Shown here in pieces: positions 6,324 to 15,933 of a stretch of 64,000 nt of DNA. Position 1 is the first letter of the stretch. Each line of letters begins with the position of its first letter. The notes beneath the pieces were generated by a model. It was not told where the DNA came from. It ran no database searches and saw only the letters and a program-made list of their open reading frames with translations. Origin of the DNA: Neopusillimonas aromaticivorans (GTDB taxonomy: Bacteria; Pseudomonadota; Gammaproteobacteria; Burkholderiales; Burkholderiaceae_B); contig NZ_CP128233.1 of assembly GCF_030344915.1 (NCBI RefSeq), positions 1,116,001-1,180,000 on the forward strand. Direction: 5' to 3'. The translations under genes and the position numbers were made by a program.

Positions 6324-8495
6324 TTATGTAATGACAGGGAAAGGCAAGCTGCGAATACGCTTGCCGGTCAGCGTGAACACCGCATTGGCAACGGCGGGTG
6401 CCACCGGCGGCAAACCAACCTCGCCCATACCGCCAGGAGGGTTATCGGTGGGCATGACCTTCACGTCGATCGGTGGCGTCTGGTTGGCTCGCAACAGCGT
6501 GTACTGATTGAAATTCCGCTGCTGCGCCTGGCCGCCCTTGTACACCAGCTTTTCGTAAAGCATGGATGAAATACCGAAAATGGCGGCACCCTCAACCTGA
6601 CTGCGGATATTGCGCGGCGAGATGGCGTGACCACAGTCAACCGCCGCCCAGATCTGGTGAATATGCGGACGCCCCTCTTTCATGGACACCTCGACGACCA
6701 TGCCAATGAACGTAGTCCAGGCATCCGAAAACGCCAACCCAAGTGCCCGACCATCGGTGCGCGGCTTGCCCCAACCCGACATCGCCGCAACCTCTTTCAG
6801 CACGGCTTGCGCGCGGGGATTCTTGTGGGTCAGCTCCAGGCGCAGATCAAGCGGATCTTTATTGGTGGCCTGCGCCACTTCATCAAGCACGGTTTCAATG
6901 GCGAATTTGGTATAACCCGCACCCACCGCACGCCAGAAGGACACATCGATGCCACGCTTTTCGAGGTTATGCTCGATACGCTGATCGGGAATATCGTAGA
7001 TGGTATCGGCCGCCTCCATGACAGGTGCGTCTTTGTTGCCCGCACCGGCATAGGCTTTCGGGTTGACGCGCGCATAAATACCTTCCGAGACCACACGATG
7101 ATGCCACCCCACCAGCTTGCCCTTGTCGTCCAGTGCCGCAACCAGATGCTGCGCCGTCAATGGGCGGCCGCGCGAACGCTGGAAATCATCTTCGCGAGTC
7201 CAGATGACATGCACCGGCACGCCCGGCATGGCTTTGGCCAACAACGCGGCCTCGATGGTGTAATCGGCCTCGACACGACGACCATAACCCCCGCCCAGAA
7301 GCGTCAGGTTGACCGTGATGTTTTCAGGTTTGAAACCGGCCACTGCCGCCAGCGTTCCCACCACAATGCTGGCCGACTGTGACGGAACCCACACCTCGAT
7401 CTTGTCGCCATCGACCCGGGCCGTGCAGTTCATCGGCTCCATCGTGCACTGGGCAACGTGCTCAGTGGTGTAGGTGGCGGCAATGGTACGGGCGGCCCCC
7501 TTGACCGCGGCGGCGGCATCGCCCTGGGCATGCCAGACATCGCCGGCCTCGCCGACATTCTCGGCCTTGGTCACAAAGTCTTTGAGCACGACGTCACTGT
7601 CATACCCGCGCGAGGGCGACGAGGTCGTCCAGGTCACTTTCAGCAAATCGCGCGCTTTGCGCGCGGTGGCGAACGAATCGGCGACGACGGCCACACCAAA
7701 CGGCAGTTTGACAACGTCTTTGACACCCTTGACCGCACGCGCGGCGGCATCATCAACCGCCTCGGGCTTGTCGCCCTGAACCGGGGTATACAACACCGAA
7801 GCCCAGACCATGCCGGGCATCCGGAAATCAATACCGAACTTGGCCGTACCGTTGGACTTGGCCGGCAAGTCAACCCGCGGCTGGTCAGTGCCGATGATCT
7901 TGAATTGCGACATAGGCTTGAGCATGCTTTTATCGACGGCCGGGGCCTCGACCGGACCCTTGGCTTGTGCGGCAGCCTCGCCATACGTCATTTGCCGATT
8001 GCTGGCGGCATGTTTGAGCACACTTTTCTCGGCCACAACTTCAGTTGCCGGCACACCCCAGGCCTGGGCGGCCAGGTTGACCAGCGCCAACTTGGCCTGC
8101 AGCCCGGCCAGGCGCATGACCTCGTAGTAACCGACAACGGTACGCGACGAACCGGTCACCATGCCCCCGCCAAATTTCGGATTACCAAACAGTTTGGCCA
8201 CGCTGGGCGATTGCTCGACACGTACCAACGACCAGTCCAGCTCCATGTCATCGGCCAGAATGGCCGGAATTGATGTCATCGTGCCCTGCCCCATTTCAGC
8301 GGCAGGGGAATAAATCAATGTGGTGTTGTCAGGCGAAATACTGACCCACGCCACGGGGCTGAAACCTGCAGAAGTACCCGCCTGTTCGGCCGCCTGGGCC
8401 AGCGAGGCAATACCGCCACCGCCCAGCATGACACCGACCATGGCCGTGCCACTACCCACCAGAAACGAACGACGTGAAATTGATTGAATCGTCAT
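6324..8495 (-). CDS. molybdopterin-binding aldehyde/N-heterocycle oxidoreductase, large subunit (IorB-like)
   Basis: 724 residues from ATG 8495, preceded by TTAAGGAG. Member of the xanthine-dehydrogenase/isoquinoline 1-oxidoreductase beta family, which hydroxylates aldehydes or N-heteroaromatics at a molybdenum-cytosine-dinucleotide centre. A Tat signal (SRRSFLVGSGTAMVGVMLGGGGIASLAQA) indicates periplasmic export of the folded cofactor complex. Visible features are AEMGQGTMTSIPAILADDMELDW (cofactor loop), TLLGGGYGRRVEADY, WTREDDFQRSRGRPL, and near the C-terminus DNPPGGMGEVGLPPVAPAVANAV, with the conserved Gly-Glu active-site pair. The iron-sulfur subunit lies 10 bp upstream. The usual cytochrome c partner is not adjacent. 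Substrate unknown. Confidence 0.88.
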   Translation of the reverse strand: MTIQSISRRSFLVGSGTAMVGVMLGGGGIASLAQAAEQAGTSAGFSPVAWVSISPDNTTLIYSPAAEMGQGTMTSIPAILADDMELDWSLVRVEQSPSVAKLFGNPKFGGGMVTGSSRTVVGYYEVMRLAGLQAKLALVNLAAQAWGVPATEVVAEKSVLKHAASNRQMTYGEAAAQAKGPVEAPAVDKSMLKPMSQFKIIGTDQPRVDLPAKSNGTAKFGIDFRMPGMVWASVLYTPVQGDKPEAVDDAAARAVKGVKDVVKLPFGVAVVADSFATARKARDLLKVTWTTSSPSRGYDSDVVLKDFVTKAENVGEAGDVWHAQGDAAAAVKGAARTIAATYTTEHVAQCTMEPMNCTARVDGDKIEVWVPSQSASIVVGTLAAVAGFKPENITVNLTLLGGGYGRRVEADYTIEAALLAKAMPGVPVHVIWTREDDFQRSRGRPLTAQHLVAALDDKGKLVGWHHRVVSEGIYARVNPKAYAGAGNKDAPVMEAADTIYDIPDQRIEHNLEKRGIDVSFWRAVGAGYTKFAIETVLDEVAQATNKDPLDLRLELTHKNPRAQAVLKEVAAMSGWGKPRTDGRALGLAFSDAWTTFIGMVVEVSMKEGRPHIHQIWAAVDCGHAISPRNIRSQVEGAAIFGISSMLYEKLVYKGGQAQQRNFNQYTLLRANQTPPIDVKVMPTDNPPGGMGEVGLPPVAPAVANAVFTLTGKRIRSLPFPVIT

Positions 8496-8505
8496 GCGGT
8501 TCTCC

Positions 8506-8967
8506 TTAAGACAGGGCTTTTTGTGCGTTGACCACGGCAGCGGCAACCTGGTTATAGGTACCGCAGCGGCACAAGTTGCCCGACATTTCGTTCAGAACCT
8601 CTTCACGCGATAACGGACCTTTTGCTTTCTGGATAACGCTGGCGGCGGTCATGATCTGGCCCGACTGGCAGTAACCACACTGGGCGACCTGCTCGTCAAT
8701 CCAGGCTTTCTCAAGCGCCTTGCCCTGCTCGGTTTTCATGAGCCCTTCGACCGTCGTGATGTTTTTGCCGCTGACTGCCGATACAGGCATGACGCACGAG
8801 CGCTGGGGGTCGCCATCGATATGCACGGTACAGGCACCGCACTGGGCCATACCGCAACCAAATTTGGTACCCGTCAGTTCGAAATGCTCGCGCAGCACCC
8901 ACAGCAAGGGCGTATCGTCAGCCACGTCAGCCGACACGGCTGCGCCGTTAAGGTTGAAATTAACCAT
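8506..8967 (-). CDS. [2Fe-2S] subunit of molybdenum hydroxylase (IorA-like)
   Basis: 153 residues, the usual length of the small subunit of isoquinoline 1-oxidoreductase-type enzymes. The N-terminal plant-ferredoxin cluster motif is CGMAQCGACTVHIDG...C. The C-terminal four-helix domain binds the second cluster through CGYCQSGQ and NLCRCGTY. It has no signal peptide of its own, so export would be by hitchhiking on the Tat signal of the large subunit, as described for such pairs. GGAG lies ahead of ATG 8967. First gene of a two-gene operon, divergent from a MerR-like regulator. Confidence 0.92.
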   Translation of the reverse strand: MVNFNLNGAAVSADVADDTPLLWVLREHFELTGTKFGCGMAQCGACTVHIDGDPQRSCVMPVSAVSGKNITTVEGLMKTEQGKALEKAWIDEQVAQCGYCQSGQIMTAASVIQKAKGPLSREEVLNEMSGNLCRCGTYNQVAAAVVNAQKALS

Positions 8968-9467
8968 ATGCGTTGTCTCCGTTTTAATTTGTTATGACCG
9001 TTAATACAGCCAGCCAAAACTGTCTGACAAAACACTGACATTCAGCCTACTGAACTACGGTTTCCTGACATTACATTGAACTGAACGCATTTGCAATTGG
9101 CGGTTTTCCCCGGCTTGGAAACAAAACGCGACAACCTGAGCGTTGTCCGGGAACTTTCATGACCGGGTGCAACCGCCATCGGGAACACGGATAACAGCCA
9201 TCGGGGACATGCCTTGATGGCTTGAAGGTGTCTGCATTGCACGACAACCTGGAATGATGTGGGACAGCAGGAACATACCAGGCAGGACAGATACGGTTCA
9301 ATTTAATGCATCCCACCCGTCTTTTACACGAACGCCTCGCTCAATTGACCCGATTCCTGTAAAAAATACTGAATTGACCCGAAATTATCTCGGACAATCC
9401 TTTTTGTATCGCATTTTTTGGCTATAATGACCAGGATTTCAACTTTATATAGGTTCACTTCCTGGTC
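8968..9467. other. 500-bp divergent regulatory region
   Basis: No gene of convincing composition. Toward the regulator it carries two direct copies of AATTGACCCGA (9343-9353 and 9372-9382, 29 bp apart), a TATAAT at 9423-9428, and an inverted repeat TGACCAGGA (9428-9436) / TCCTGGTCA (9460-9468) whose right arm ends on the first base of the regulator start codon. The 300 bp nearer the oxidoreductase (about 9000-9320) show no structure I recognise beyond short CATCGGG repeats. Confidence 0.45.
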
Positions 9468-9468
9468 A
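9428..9468 (+). promoter_or_regulatory. inverted repeat overlapping regulator start codon
   Basis: 9-bp perfect arms TGACCAGGA and TCCTGGTCA separated by 23 bp. The left arm overlaps the last base of a TATAAT -10 box; the right arm abuts ATG 9468. There is no good ribosome site in between. It could be an autoregulatory operator or an mRNA hairpin at the start codon; sequence alone cannot decide. Confidence 0.45.
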
Positions 9469-10418
9469 TGACAAACAGCACTGATAAATCCAATGCCGCA
9501 ACGTCCGGGTACCGTAGTGGCACCGCCGCCCGCCTGACGGGCGTCCCCGTTGAAACCCTGCGCGTCTGGGAACGTCGTTACAACGTCGTTGGCCCACGCA
9601 TGAGCGAACGCGGCCAGCGCCTGTATTCCAGCGATGACATCCAGCGCCTGACCCTGATCAAGCAACTGGTCGACGCCGGCTACCCGATCGGATCAGTGGC
9701 ACGCATGCCGACCGCCACGCTGCAAGACATGCGCACTGCCCCCGAGGCCCCCTCACGCCATTTCAAGGTTGGTCTGGCCGGCACGTTCATGGCCAGCCCG
9801 ACAGTCATCGAAGCCCTGCGCAATGGCCCGCTTGAAGTCGTATGCCACAGCATGATGCCCCAGCAGGCCGCCGCAATCTTTGAAGATGCCCATATTGACG
9901 CCGTGATCGTCGAACTGCCCACCCTGACCGACAATACACTGGCCCTGGTCACCGGCATCCAGCAAAGCTGTGATGCCCGACAAGCCATTGTGCTGTACCG
10001 GTTTGCGCCCGGCAAAGTCATCCGCCGCCTGCGTCAGGCCGGGTTCAAGGTGGCTCGAGCCAGTTCCGACCCTCGTGAAATTGCCACCCTGTGCCAGACC
10101 CTGCTGCAAAGCCCGGTGAACCCGGACGTCACCACCCGTCTGCCAGCCAGCAATGACGCACCGGCACGGCAACGCTTTACCGATGCTGAGCTGTCGGCTT
10201 TCCTGGCTTCGGCCAACAACCCCTACTGCGAATGTCCGCGCCATCTGGTTGAACTCATTCTGAACCTCAACAGCTTCGAAGCCTACAGTGCCGAATGTGT
10301 CAGCCGCAGCCCCCAAGATGCGGCTCTTCACCGCGACCTGCAACGTACGGCAGGACACGCACGCGCCATGCTGGAAGGGGCACTGGATCGATTGGCCGAT
10401 GTTGAAGGCTGGCGCTGA
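9468..10418 (+). CDS. MerR-family regulator with Rossmann-like C-terminal domain
   Basis: 316 residues. The winged HTH sits at residues ~18-75: TAARLTGVPVETLRVWERRYNVVGPRMSE..., RLYSSDDIQRLTLIKQLVDAGYPIGSVA. Residues ~100-215 resemble a cobalamin-domain Rossmann fold (VGLAGTFMASPTVIEAL...AVIVELPTL) but contain neither the E/DxHxxG nor the Wx9EH cobalamin motifs of CarH, so B12 binding is unlikely. A CECPRHLVELI segment near 260 is a possible metal or redox site. It probably controls itself and the divergent molybdenum hydroxylase (inference from position). ATG 9468 is chosen because no other start precedes the HTH; its ribosome site is weak. Confidence 0.8.
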   Translation: MTNSTDKSNAATSGYRSGTAARLTGVPVETLRVWERRYNVVGPRMSERGQRLYSSDDIQRLTLIKQLVDAGYPIGSVARMPTATLQDMRTAPEAPSRHFKVGLAGTFMASPTVIEALRNGPLEVVCHSMMPQQAAAIFEDAHIDAVIVELPTLTDNTLALVTGIQQSCDARQAIVLYRFAPGKVIRRLRQAGFKVARASSDPREIATLCQTLLQSPVNPDVTTRLPASNDAPARQRFTDAELSAFLASANNPYCECPRHLVELILNLNSFEAYSAECVSRSPQDAALHRDLQRTAGHARAMLEGALDRLADVEGWR

Positions 10419-10469
10419 TTATTTAAAAATTACCATTATTCGATAACTATGAAATAATAGTCGCATGAA

Positions 10470-10485
10470 ATTACCTTCCGGTAAT
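10470..10485. promoter_or_regulatory. ATTACC palindrome upstream of FAH gene
   Basis: ATTACC-TTCC-GGTAAT, 6-bp arms, lies 25 bp before ATG 10511. A further ATTACC half-site occurs near 10430. Position and symmetry suit an operator for the IclR-type regulator encoded two genes downstream (inference). Confidence 0.35.
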
Positions 10486-10510
10486 AGTTAAAACCTTATA
10501 AAGGATAACC

Positions 10511-11364
10511 ATGCGACTTCTTTCTTTTGTGGGCCGAAACGGCCAATCGGGTTACGGCGCCCAAATCGATGACACCCATATTGCCAATCTGGGGGCTGTT
10601 CTGGGCCATCGCTATCCTGACCTGCGCGCGCTGCTGGGCAGCACCGGTCTGGCCGACGCCCAAGCGGCGCTGGCCATTGCTCCGGTACTATCGGTTCATG
10701 AAGTCAAGTTGCTTCCGGTTATCCCCAACCCTGACAAAATCATTTGCGTCGGCCTGAATTACGAAACTCACCGCAAAGAAACCGGTCGTCCGGTCGAACA
10801 ACACCCCTCCATCTTTGTGCGCTTCGCATCCAGCCAGATTGCAGACGGGGATCCTATTCTGGTCCCCCGCGTTTCCACCGCCCTCGATTACGAAGGTGAG
10901 CTGGCATTGGTCATTGGCCGCCCCGGTCGTTACATCAAGGCTGAAAACGCCCTTGAGCACGTGGCCGGCTACGCCTGCTACAACGACGGCTCCATCCGTG
11001 ACTGGCAACGTCACTCGCACCAGTTCACCCCGGGCAAGAATTTTGTAGGCACCGGCGCCTTCGGCCCCTGGATGATCACCACCGATGACATACCTGATAT
11101 CGAAGCCCAAACCCTGACCACCCGCCTCAACGGCGAGGTCATGCAACAGGCCAAAATTTCTGACATGATCTTCTCGATCGGCCAGATTATCGAATACGTA
11201 TCGTCCTTCACCCCGCTTGAACCCGGCGACGTCATCGCCACTGGCACCCCGGGCGGCGTCGGCTTCAAGCGTGAACCCCGGTATTCATGAAGCCCGGTGA
11301 TATTTGCGAAATCGAAATCACCAAGGTTGGCTTGCTACGCAACCCGATCGCCCAAGACGCCTAA
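10511..11364 (+). CDS. fumarylacetoacetate hydrolase (FAH) family protein (frameshifted near end)
   Basis: About 284 residues. The FAH superfamily includes acylpyruvases, 2-oxo acid hydratases/decarboxylases and 2,4-dioxo-acid hydrolases acting late in aromatic catabolism. Visible are GLNYETHRKETG, the metal-binding LDYEGELALVIGRPGR, YNDGSIRDWQ, GKNFVGTGAFGPWMIT and PGDVIATGTPGGVGFKREP. The frame then breaks: adding one C to the CCCC run near 11277 continues as ...PVFMKPGDICEIEITKVGLLRNPIAQDA to 11364. AAGGAT precedes ATG 10511. The following IclR gene begins 11 bp later and an FAD hydroxylase follows, suggesting one catabolic operon. Exact substrate not readable. Confidence 0.85.
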
Positions 11365-11374
11365 GTCGCCGCTT

Positions 11375-12144
11375 ATGGCATCACAACACCTGAGCTCGGT
11401 CGATCGGCTGCTGTCCATTCCGCGCCTGTTCACCTGCGAGCGTCCGGTCTGGACCGTTGAAGAAGTCGCGACCGAACTGCAGTTGTCCATCAGCAGCGCC
11501 TATCGTTACTTTCAAAGTCTGCTGGCGTTCGAGTACCTTGATGAGGTGCCTGGCCAGGGCTATTGCCTGGGGCCGGCCTTCATCGCTTTCGACCGTACCA
11601 TCCGGGTCACTGATCCGCTGGCGCGCATCGCGGGCCCGGTACTGGACGGTCTGGCACAAGCGCTGGACAGTGGCACCGATCTGATCCTGTGCCGGATGTA
11701 CCGCAAACAGGTCATGTGCATCCATCATCAAGGCATCGGCAGCGCGGCCGGCGGCACCAGTTACGAGCGTGGCCGGCCCATGCCGATATTCAGGGGAGCG
11801 ACCTCAAAAGTCATTCTGGCCCACCTGCCCTGGCGACTGCAGAAAAAAGAATACGAAAGCCACCGCAACGCAATTGCCGACGCCGGAATGGGCACCGACT
11901 GGAAGTCATTCAGCACGGGCCTGCGCGACATCCGCAAAAAGGTTATTGCGTATCGCATGGCGAAGTCGACGCCGGCCGACTTGGCATTGCCGCGCCCATC
12001 TTCAGCCCCGATGGCCAGGTCAGGCACAGCCTGAGTATTGTCGCCCCCGATGCCATCGCCCAAACAGCCATGGCCGATCGTTTGACCATGAGCGTCGTTG
12101 CCGCTGCCGCCCGCATTGCTGAACGGCTGGCCAACCCCGACTGA
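11375..12144 (+). CDS. IclR-family transcriptional regulator (one frameshift)
   Basis: About 256 residues after repair. N-terminal winged HTH: SSVDRLLSIPRLFTCERPVWTVEEVATELQLSISSAYRYFQSLLAFEYLDE. The C-terminal effector domain follows (ALDSGTDLILCRMYRKQVMCIHHQ, YERGRPMPIFRGATSKVILAHLP). One A missing from the AAAAA run near 11940 shifts the frame; in the next frame it continues GYCVSHGEVDAGRLGIAAPIFSPDG...RIAERLANPD, the usual IclR ending. It lies between an FAH hydrolase and an FAD hydroxylase and most likely controls them in response to an aromatic or acid effector (inference). Confidence 0.85.
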
Positions 12145-12163
12145 CAGATTTCTGATACTTATC

Positions 12164-13764
12164 ATGACCACAGAACACCTGACCCCCGTAACCATTGTCG
12201 GCGCCGGTCCGGTTGGCCTGATGCTGGCCAATCTGCTCAGCGCCTATGACATCCCCGTGATTGTCATCGAGCGCAACTCAACCACCGTTCAAGCGCCACG
12301 GGCAGTATCCATCGACGACGAGTCGCTGCGCGCCCTGCAAATTGCCGGCCTGGCCGACAGTCTGAAAGAGCGCTGTGCCATGGACTATGGCTCGGTGTAT
12401 CTGGGCCCCACCCGCAACCCGTTTGCCCAGGTGTCACCGACCTCGGCCGAATACGGCCACCCTCGACGCAGCGCATTTGCCCAACCCGAACTGGAGGCGC
12501 TGCTGGCCCAGGAGTAAAGCGCTTCCCCGGGCCGAAATCCGTTTCGGGCAAGAAGTCACCGGGCTGACCCAGCGCGATGGCTACGTCACACTGGACATCC
12601 GGCGTAACGACGGCAGCACCTATCAACACAACACCCGGTTCGTGGCCGCCTGCGATGGTGGCCGCAGCCCCTTGCGCCATATGATTGGCGTCGGCATGCA
12701 GGGATACACCTACGAGAAAAAGTGGCTGATCATCGACCTGAAAGGCACGCGCGACAACTTCCGGGAAACCCGTGTCTACTGCGACCCGCGCCGTCCGGGC
12801 ATCAACCTGCCCGGCCCAAACCGTACCCGTCGCTTTGAATTCATGCTGCTGGAAGGCGAAACCGACGAGCAGGTCACTGACCCCGCCTTCATCACCCAAT
12901 TACTGCGCGACCACGGTCCCGACGAAGGCATCGAGATCGTGCGCAAACAGGTTTACACCTTCCACGCCCGCATGGCGACAGACTGGAAAAAAGGCAACGT
13001 CTTTTTGCTGGGCGATGCGGCCCACCTGACGCCCCCTTTGCCGGCCAGGGGCTGAACAGCGGCCTGCGCGATGCCGCCAACCTGTCATGGAAACTGGCGG
13101 CCGTCCTGAAAGGGCAAATGACACCGGCGGTACTGGACAGCTATCAGCAAGAACGCCCGGAACATGCCTGGCAACTGATTGAAATGGCCATCAAACTGGG
13201 ACGCATCATGATGCCGCAGACCCTGTTCAAGGCCCGCTTGCTTGAGCGTTTCTTCAAAACCCTGCAACTGATACCGCCCGCGCATGAATACATCACGCAA
13301 ATGCGCTACAAACCCAAGCCCCGGTTTTCAAAAGGATTCTTTGTGCGCGACGGCGCCGACCTGAAAAAACACGAGTGGGCCGCATGCTGCCCCAACCCCA
13401 GGTTGAAACCGAACACGATCGCACGCTGCACCGGCTGGACGACATTCTGGGCCACGGCTTTGCGCTCATTGCCCTGACCCCCGAGCCCGAAAAGGCCTTC
13501 CAGGGCCTGCCTGAACTGCCCTTCGAGAAATCACTCGGGTTAAAACGCATCTGCATTACACCGCGGTACTACAACGCCTTCCCGGCAGCGCCTGATGCCA
13601 GCATCACGGTGCGCGACGTTGCGGGCGATTTTGAAAAGCACACGCAGGCCACCGATGTCTGGCTGCTGGTTCGCCCCGACCGCTACGTCATGGCCTGCAT
13701 ACCACGCAACAGCCCCCAGGCCACGATTGCAGAACTGAACCGCCTGCTGGGGATGGACAGCTGA
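12164..13764 (+). CDS. FAD-dependent aromatic hydroxylase, MhpA-like (about three frameshifts)
   Basis: ~533 residues once frames are joined. Class A flavoprotein monooxygenase: the FAD-binding GAGPVGLMLANLLSAYDIPVIVIERN is at the N-terminus, then RAVSIDDESLRALQIAGL, AACDGGRSPLRHMIGV (DG motif), and the GDAAHLTPP GxGD-type FAD/NADPH motif at ~13010, followed by GLNSGLRDAANLSWKLAAVLKG. The pattern is that of 3-(3-hydroxyphenyl)propionate hydroxylases, which ortho-hydroxylate a phenolic ring using NAD(P)H and O2. Breaks occur near 12513, 13035 and 13370. Pairing with an FAH hydrolase and an IclR regulator supports a ring-degradation role, but no ring-cleavage dioxygenase is next to it. Confidence 0.82.
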
Positions 13765-13804
13765 ATGCATGAATGCATGCAAGCCGCCCCTTTCAGTACT
13801 TAGG

Positions 13805-13831
13805 GACAGCCTCCTTCAATAGGGGGCTGTC
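13805..13831. terminator. bidirectional terminator between convergent genes
   Basis: GACAGCCTCCT (13805-13815) pairs with AGGGGGCTGTC (13821-13831), an 11-bp stem with one G-U pair and a 5-nt loop, located in the 94-bp gap between the hydroxylase and the convergent malonyl-CoA synthetase. U tracts are short. Confidence 0.65.
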
Positions 13832-13858
13832 TTGTCATAACCAAAGGGCCTGCGCCGA

Positions 13859-15372
13859 TCAGACACCTTTGTACTGATCACGCAGCACGTTTTTTGCACT
13901 TTACCCATGGTATTGCGCGGCAGTTCAGGCACAACATGCACTTTTTTGGCACCTTGAAATTAGCAATACTGCTTTTCAGGGCGGCCTGAATCTGCACGGC
14001 ATCCAGCGCCACCCCTTGCCGGGGCACCACGATGGCCACTACCGCCTCGCCAAAATCAGCGTGCGGCACACCCACCACGGCCGATTCGGCCACACCGGGC
14101 ATGTCATCGATCAAGGTTTCGATTTCCTTGGGGTAAATATTGAAGCCTCCGGAAATGATCAGATCTTTGCTGCGCCCCACAATCACCAGGTAACCCTGCT
14201 CATTCCAGCGCCCCATGTCGCCCGTACGAAACCAGCCATCGGGTGTAAATTCTTCTTTGGTCTTTTCAGGCATGCGCCAGTAACCCGAAAACACGTTGTC
14301 ACCCCTGACCTGGATATGGCCGATTTCACCGTCAGGCAGGGGCTGCAGGTTGTCGTCCACCACACGCACCGACACCCCCGGCAGTGGACGGCCCACCGTT
14401 CCCCCACGCGTGGCCCGTCTATGGGCCGGTAGGGATTCGAGGTGAGCATTACGGTTTCACTCATGCCATAACGCTCAAGAATGGTGTGGCCGCTGCGCAC
14501 CGGAATGACTCGAACGTATCGGTCAGCAACGGTGCCGAGCCGGACACGAACAAACGCATGCGGGCGCACAGATCATGATTGAAACGCGCGTCGGATAACA
14601 GCCGTACATAGAACGTGGGCACACCCATCATGACCGTACTTTCCGGCAGATAATGAAGGGCCTGCTCGAGGTCAAATTTGGGCAACCAGATCATGCGGGC
14701 ACCCGCCAGCAACGCCCCGTGCGCCGCCACAAATAAACCGTGCACATGAAAAATGGGCAGCATGTGCAGCAATACATCATCACTGCGCCACCCCCAGTAC
14801 GTATGCAGCACCTGAGCGTTGGACACCATGTTCTTGTGCGACAGCATCGCCCCCTTGCTGCGTCCGGTCGTACCCGACGTGTACAGAATGACCGCAAGGT
14901 CATCCGGCGCGCAGGCAACGGTCTGGAAAGCCGGTTCAAAGCCACTGACCGCGTCGATCAGGGTGCCCGACCCATCCTCTTCCAGGGTGACCACCCGACT
15001 ACCCGGGTTGCGCTGGGCCAAGGGCTCAACCCAGTCTTTGTTCGCCCCCGAACACACCACCACCGCAGGCTCGGCATCGCCCAGGAAATAGGCGATCTCG
15101 CTTTCACGATAGGCCGTGTTCAATGGCAAATACACCAGACCGGCGCGCAAGGTGCCCAGATACAGCATCAGGGCTTCGGGCGACTTTTCAACCTGAACCG
15201 CCACACGTGACCCAACCGGCAGCCGCAACGAGGCCAGCCATGCGGCCACGCGCCCTGAACCGGCATCAATATCGTGAAAGGTGTAATTGCGCTGTGGCGT
15301 TTGAATGGCCACAGCATCAAGGCGGGCAGAAAACCCGGTATGCAGCACGCTGTACAGATTGGTGTCGGACAC
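13859..15372 (-). CDS. matB: malonyl-CoA synthetase, MatB type (about three frameshifts)
   Basis: ~504 residues from GTG 15372, preceded by AAAGGTCGCGTC. Acyl-adenylate-forming enzyme; MatB proteins convert malonate, CoA and ATP to malonyl-CoA. The core is AILYTSGTTGRSKGAMLSHKNM (P-loop), MLPIFHVHGLFVA, STVMMGVPTFYVRLL, FVSGSAPLL, then in other frames RYGMSETVMLTSNPYRP, WRMPEKTKEEF, GWFRTGDMGRW, GRSKDLIISGGFNIYPKEIE, and an ending like LPRNTMGKVQKNVLRDQYKGV. The SNPY and PEKTKEEF segments and the VQKNVLR ending are what I associate with MatB rather than generic acyl-CoA ligases. Breaks near 13945, 14405 and 14500. No malonate decarboxylase or transporter is adjacent. Confidence 0.75.
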
Positions 15373-15557
15373 GACGCGACCTTTGATAAATTGGCAAGCG
15401 CAACAAAGTATCAAAAGACCGCGCGTGCGGCAACCTGCAACCGCGAAATGCGAGACCCTGGTCGGCAATGCCGGGCAAGGCCAACACCCTGCCCGCCGCT
15501 CAGGAACCCGGTTTACGCGCCAGAAACTGAACCACAGCGCCTTGCCCGGTGTGTAGC

Positions 15558-15923
15558 TTACGCCTTGATCTGTTTGCTGGCACGCTTGCGCGCCATGACA
15601 GAAAACACCAGAGCGAACACCCCCAGACCAATCGCCAGTGCCATGGCAATGACCAGCAGATAGTCGATGACACCACCCAGCGCTGAAATACTGGCTTCGG
15701 TGCTGGAAGGCACCCACCACGCAGCCAGCACGGTTGCGATCAGGCCAACCACCAGTGCCCCGAACAGCGGCCCACCGGCCGACAGGCCACGATGGCGCAG
15801 CCGGCGAAAACCACTGACTACGCCATACAGCAACACCAGCGCGACCACAACCAAAGGCCAGAACCATGCCCCGAACATTTCGGTAGCAATATAAAAAACT
15901 GAAAGCGGATTGAAGTCACTCAT
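15558..15923 (-). CDS. small membrane protein (DUF5368-like)
   Basis: 121 residues with three to four membrane helices: MFGAWFWPLVVVALVLLYGVV, GGPLFGALVVGLIATVLAAWWV and VIDYLLVIAMALAIGLGVFALVFSVM, with a basic C-terminus (ARKRASKQ). The family name is from memory of similar proteins next to SQR/flavocytochrome genes and is tentative. It starts 11 bp after the SQR-like flavoprotein stop, so is probably part of that operon and might anchor or exchange electrons with it (inference). Confidence 0.6.
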   Translation of the reverse strand: MSDFNPLSVFYIATEMFGAWFWPLVVVALVLLYGVVSGFRRLRHRGLSAGGPLFGALVVGLIATVLAAWWVPSSTEASISALGGVIDYLLVIAMALAIGLGVFALVFSVMARKRASKQIKA

Positions 15924-15933
15924 TCAAGTCTCC

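Noticed and set aside
7458..8273. 271-codon plus-strand frame opposite the molybdenum hydroxylase
   Set aside because: Antisense shadow caused by third-position GC bias. The sense frame carries full IorB motifs; the antisense product is Arg/His/Gly-rich without any recognised domain.
8968..9467. Small genes in the 500-bp gap (for example minus-strand frames at 9042-9316)
   Set aside because: Frames are short, lack ribosome sites, and have codon use unlike the neighbours.
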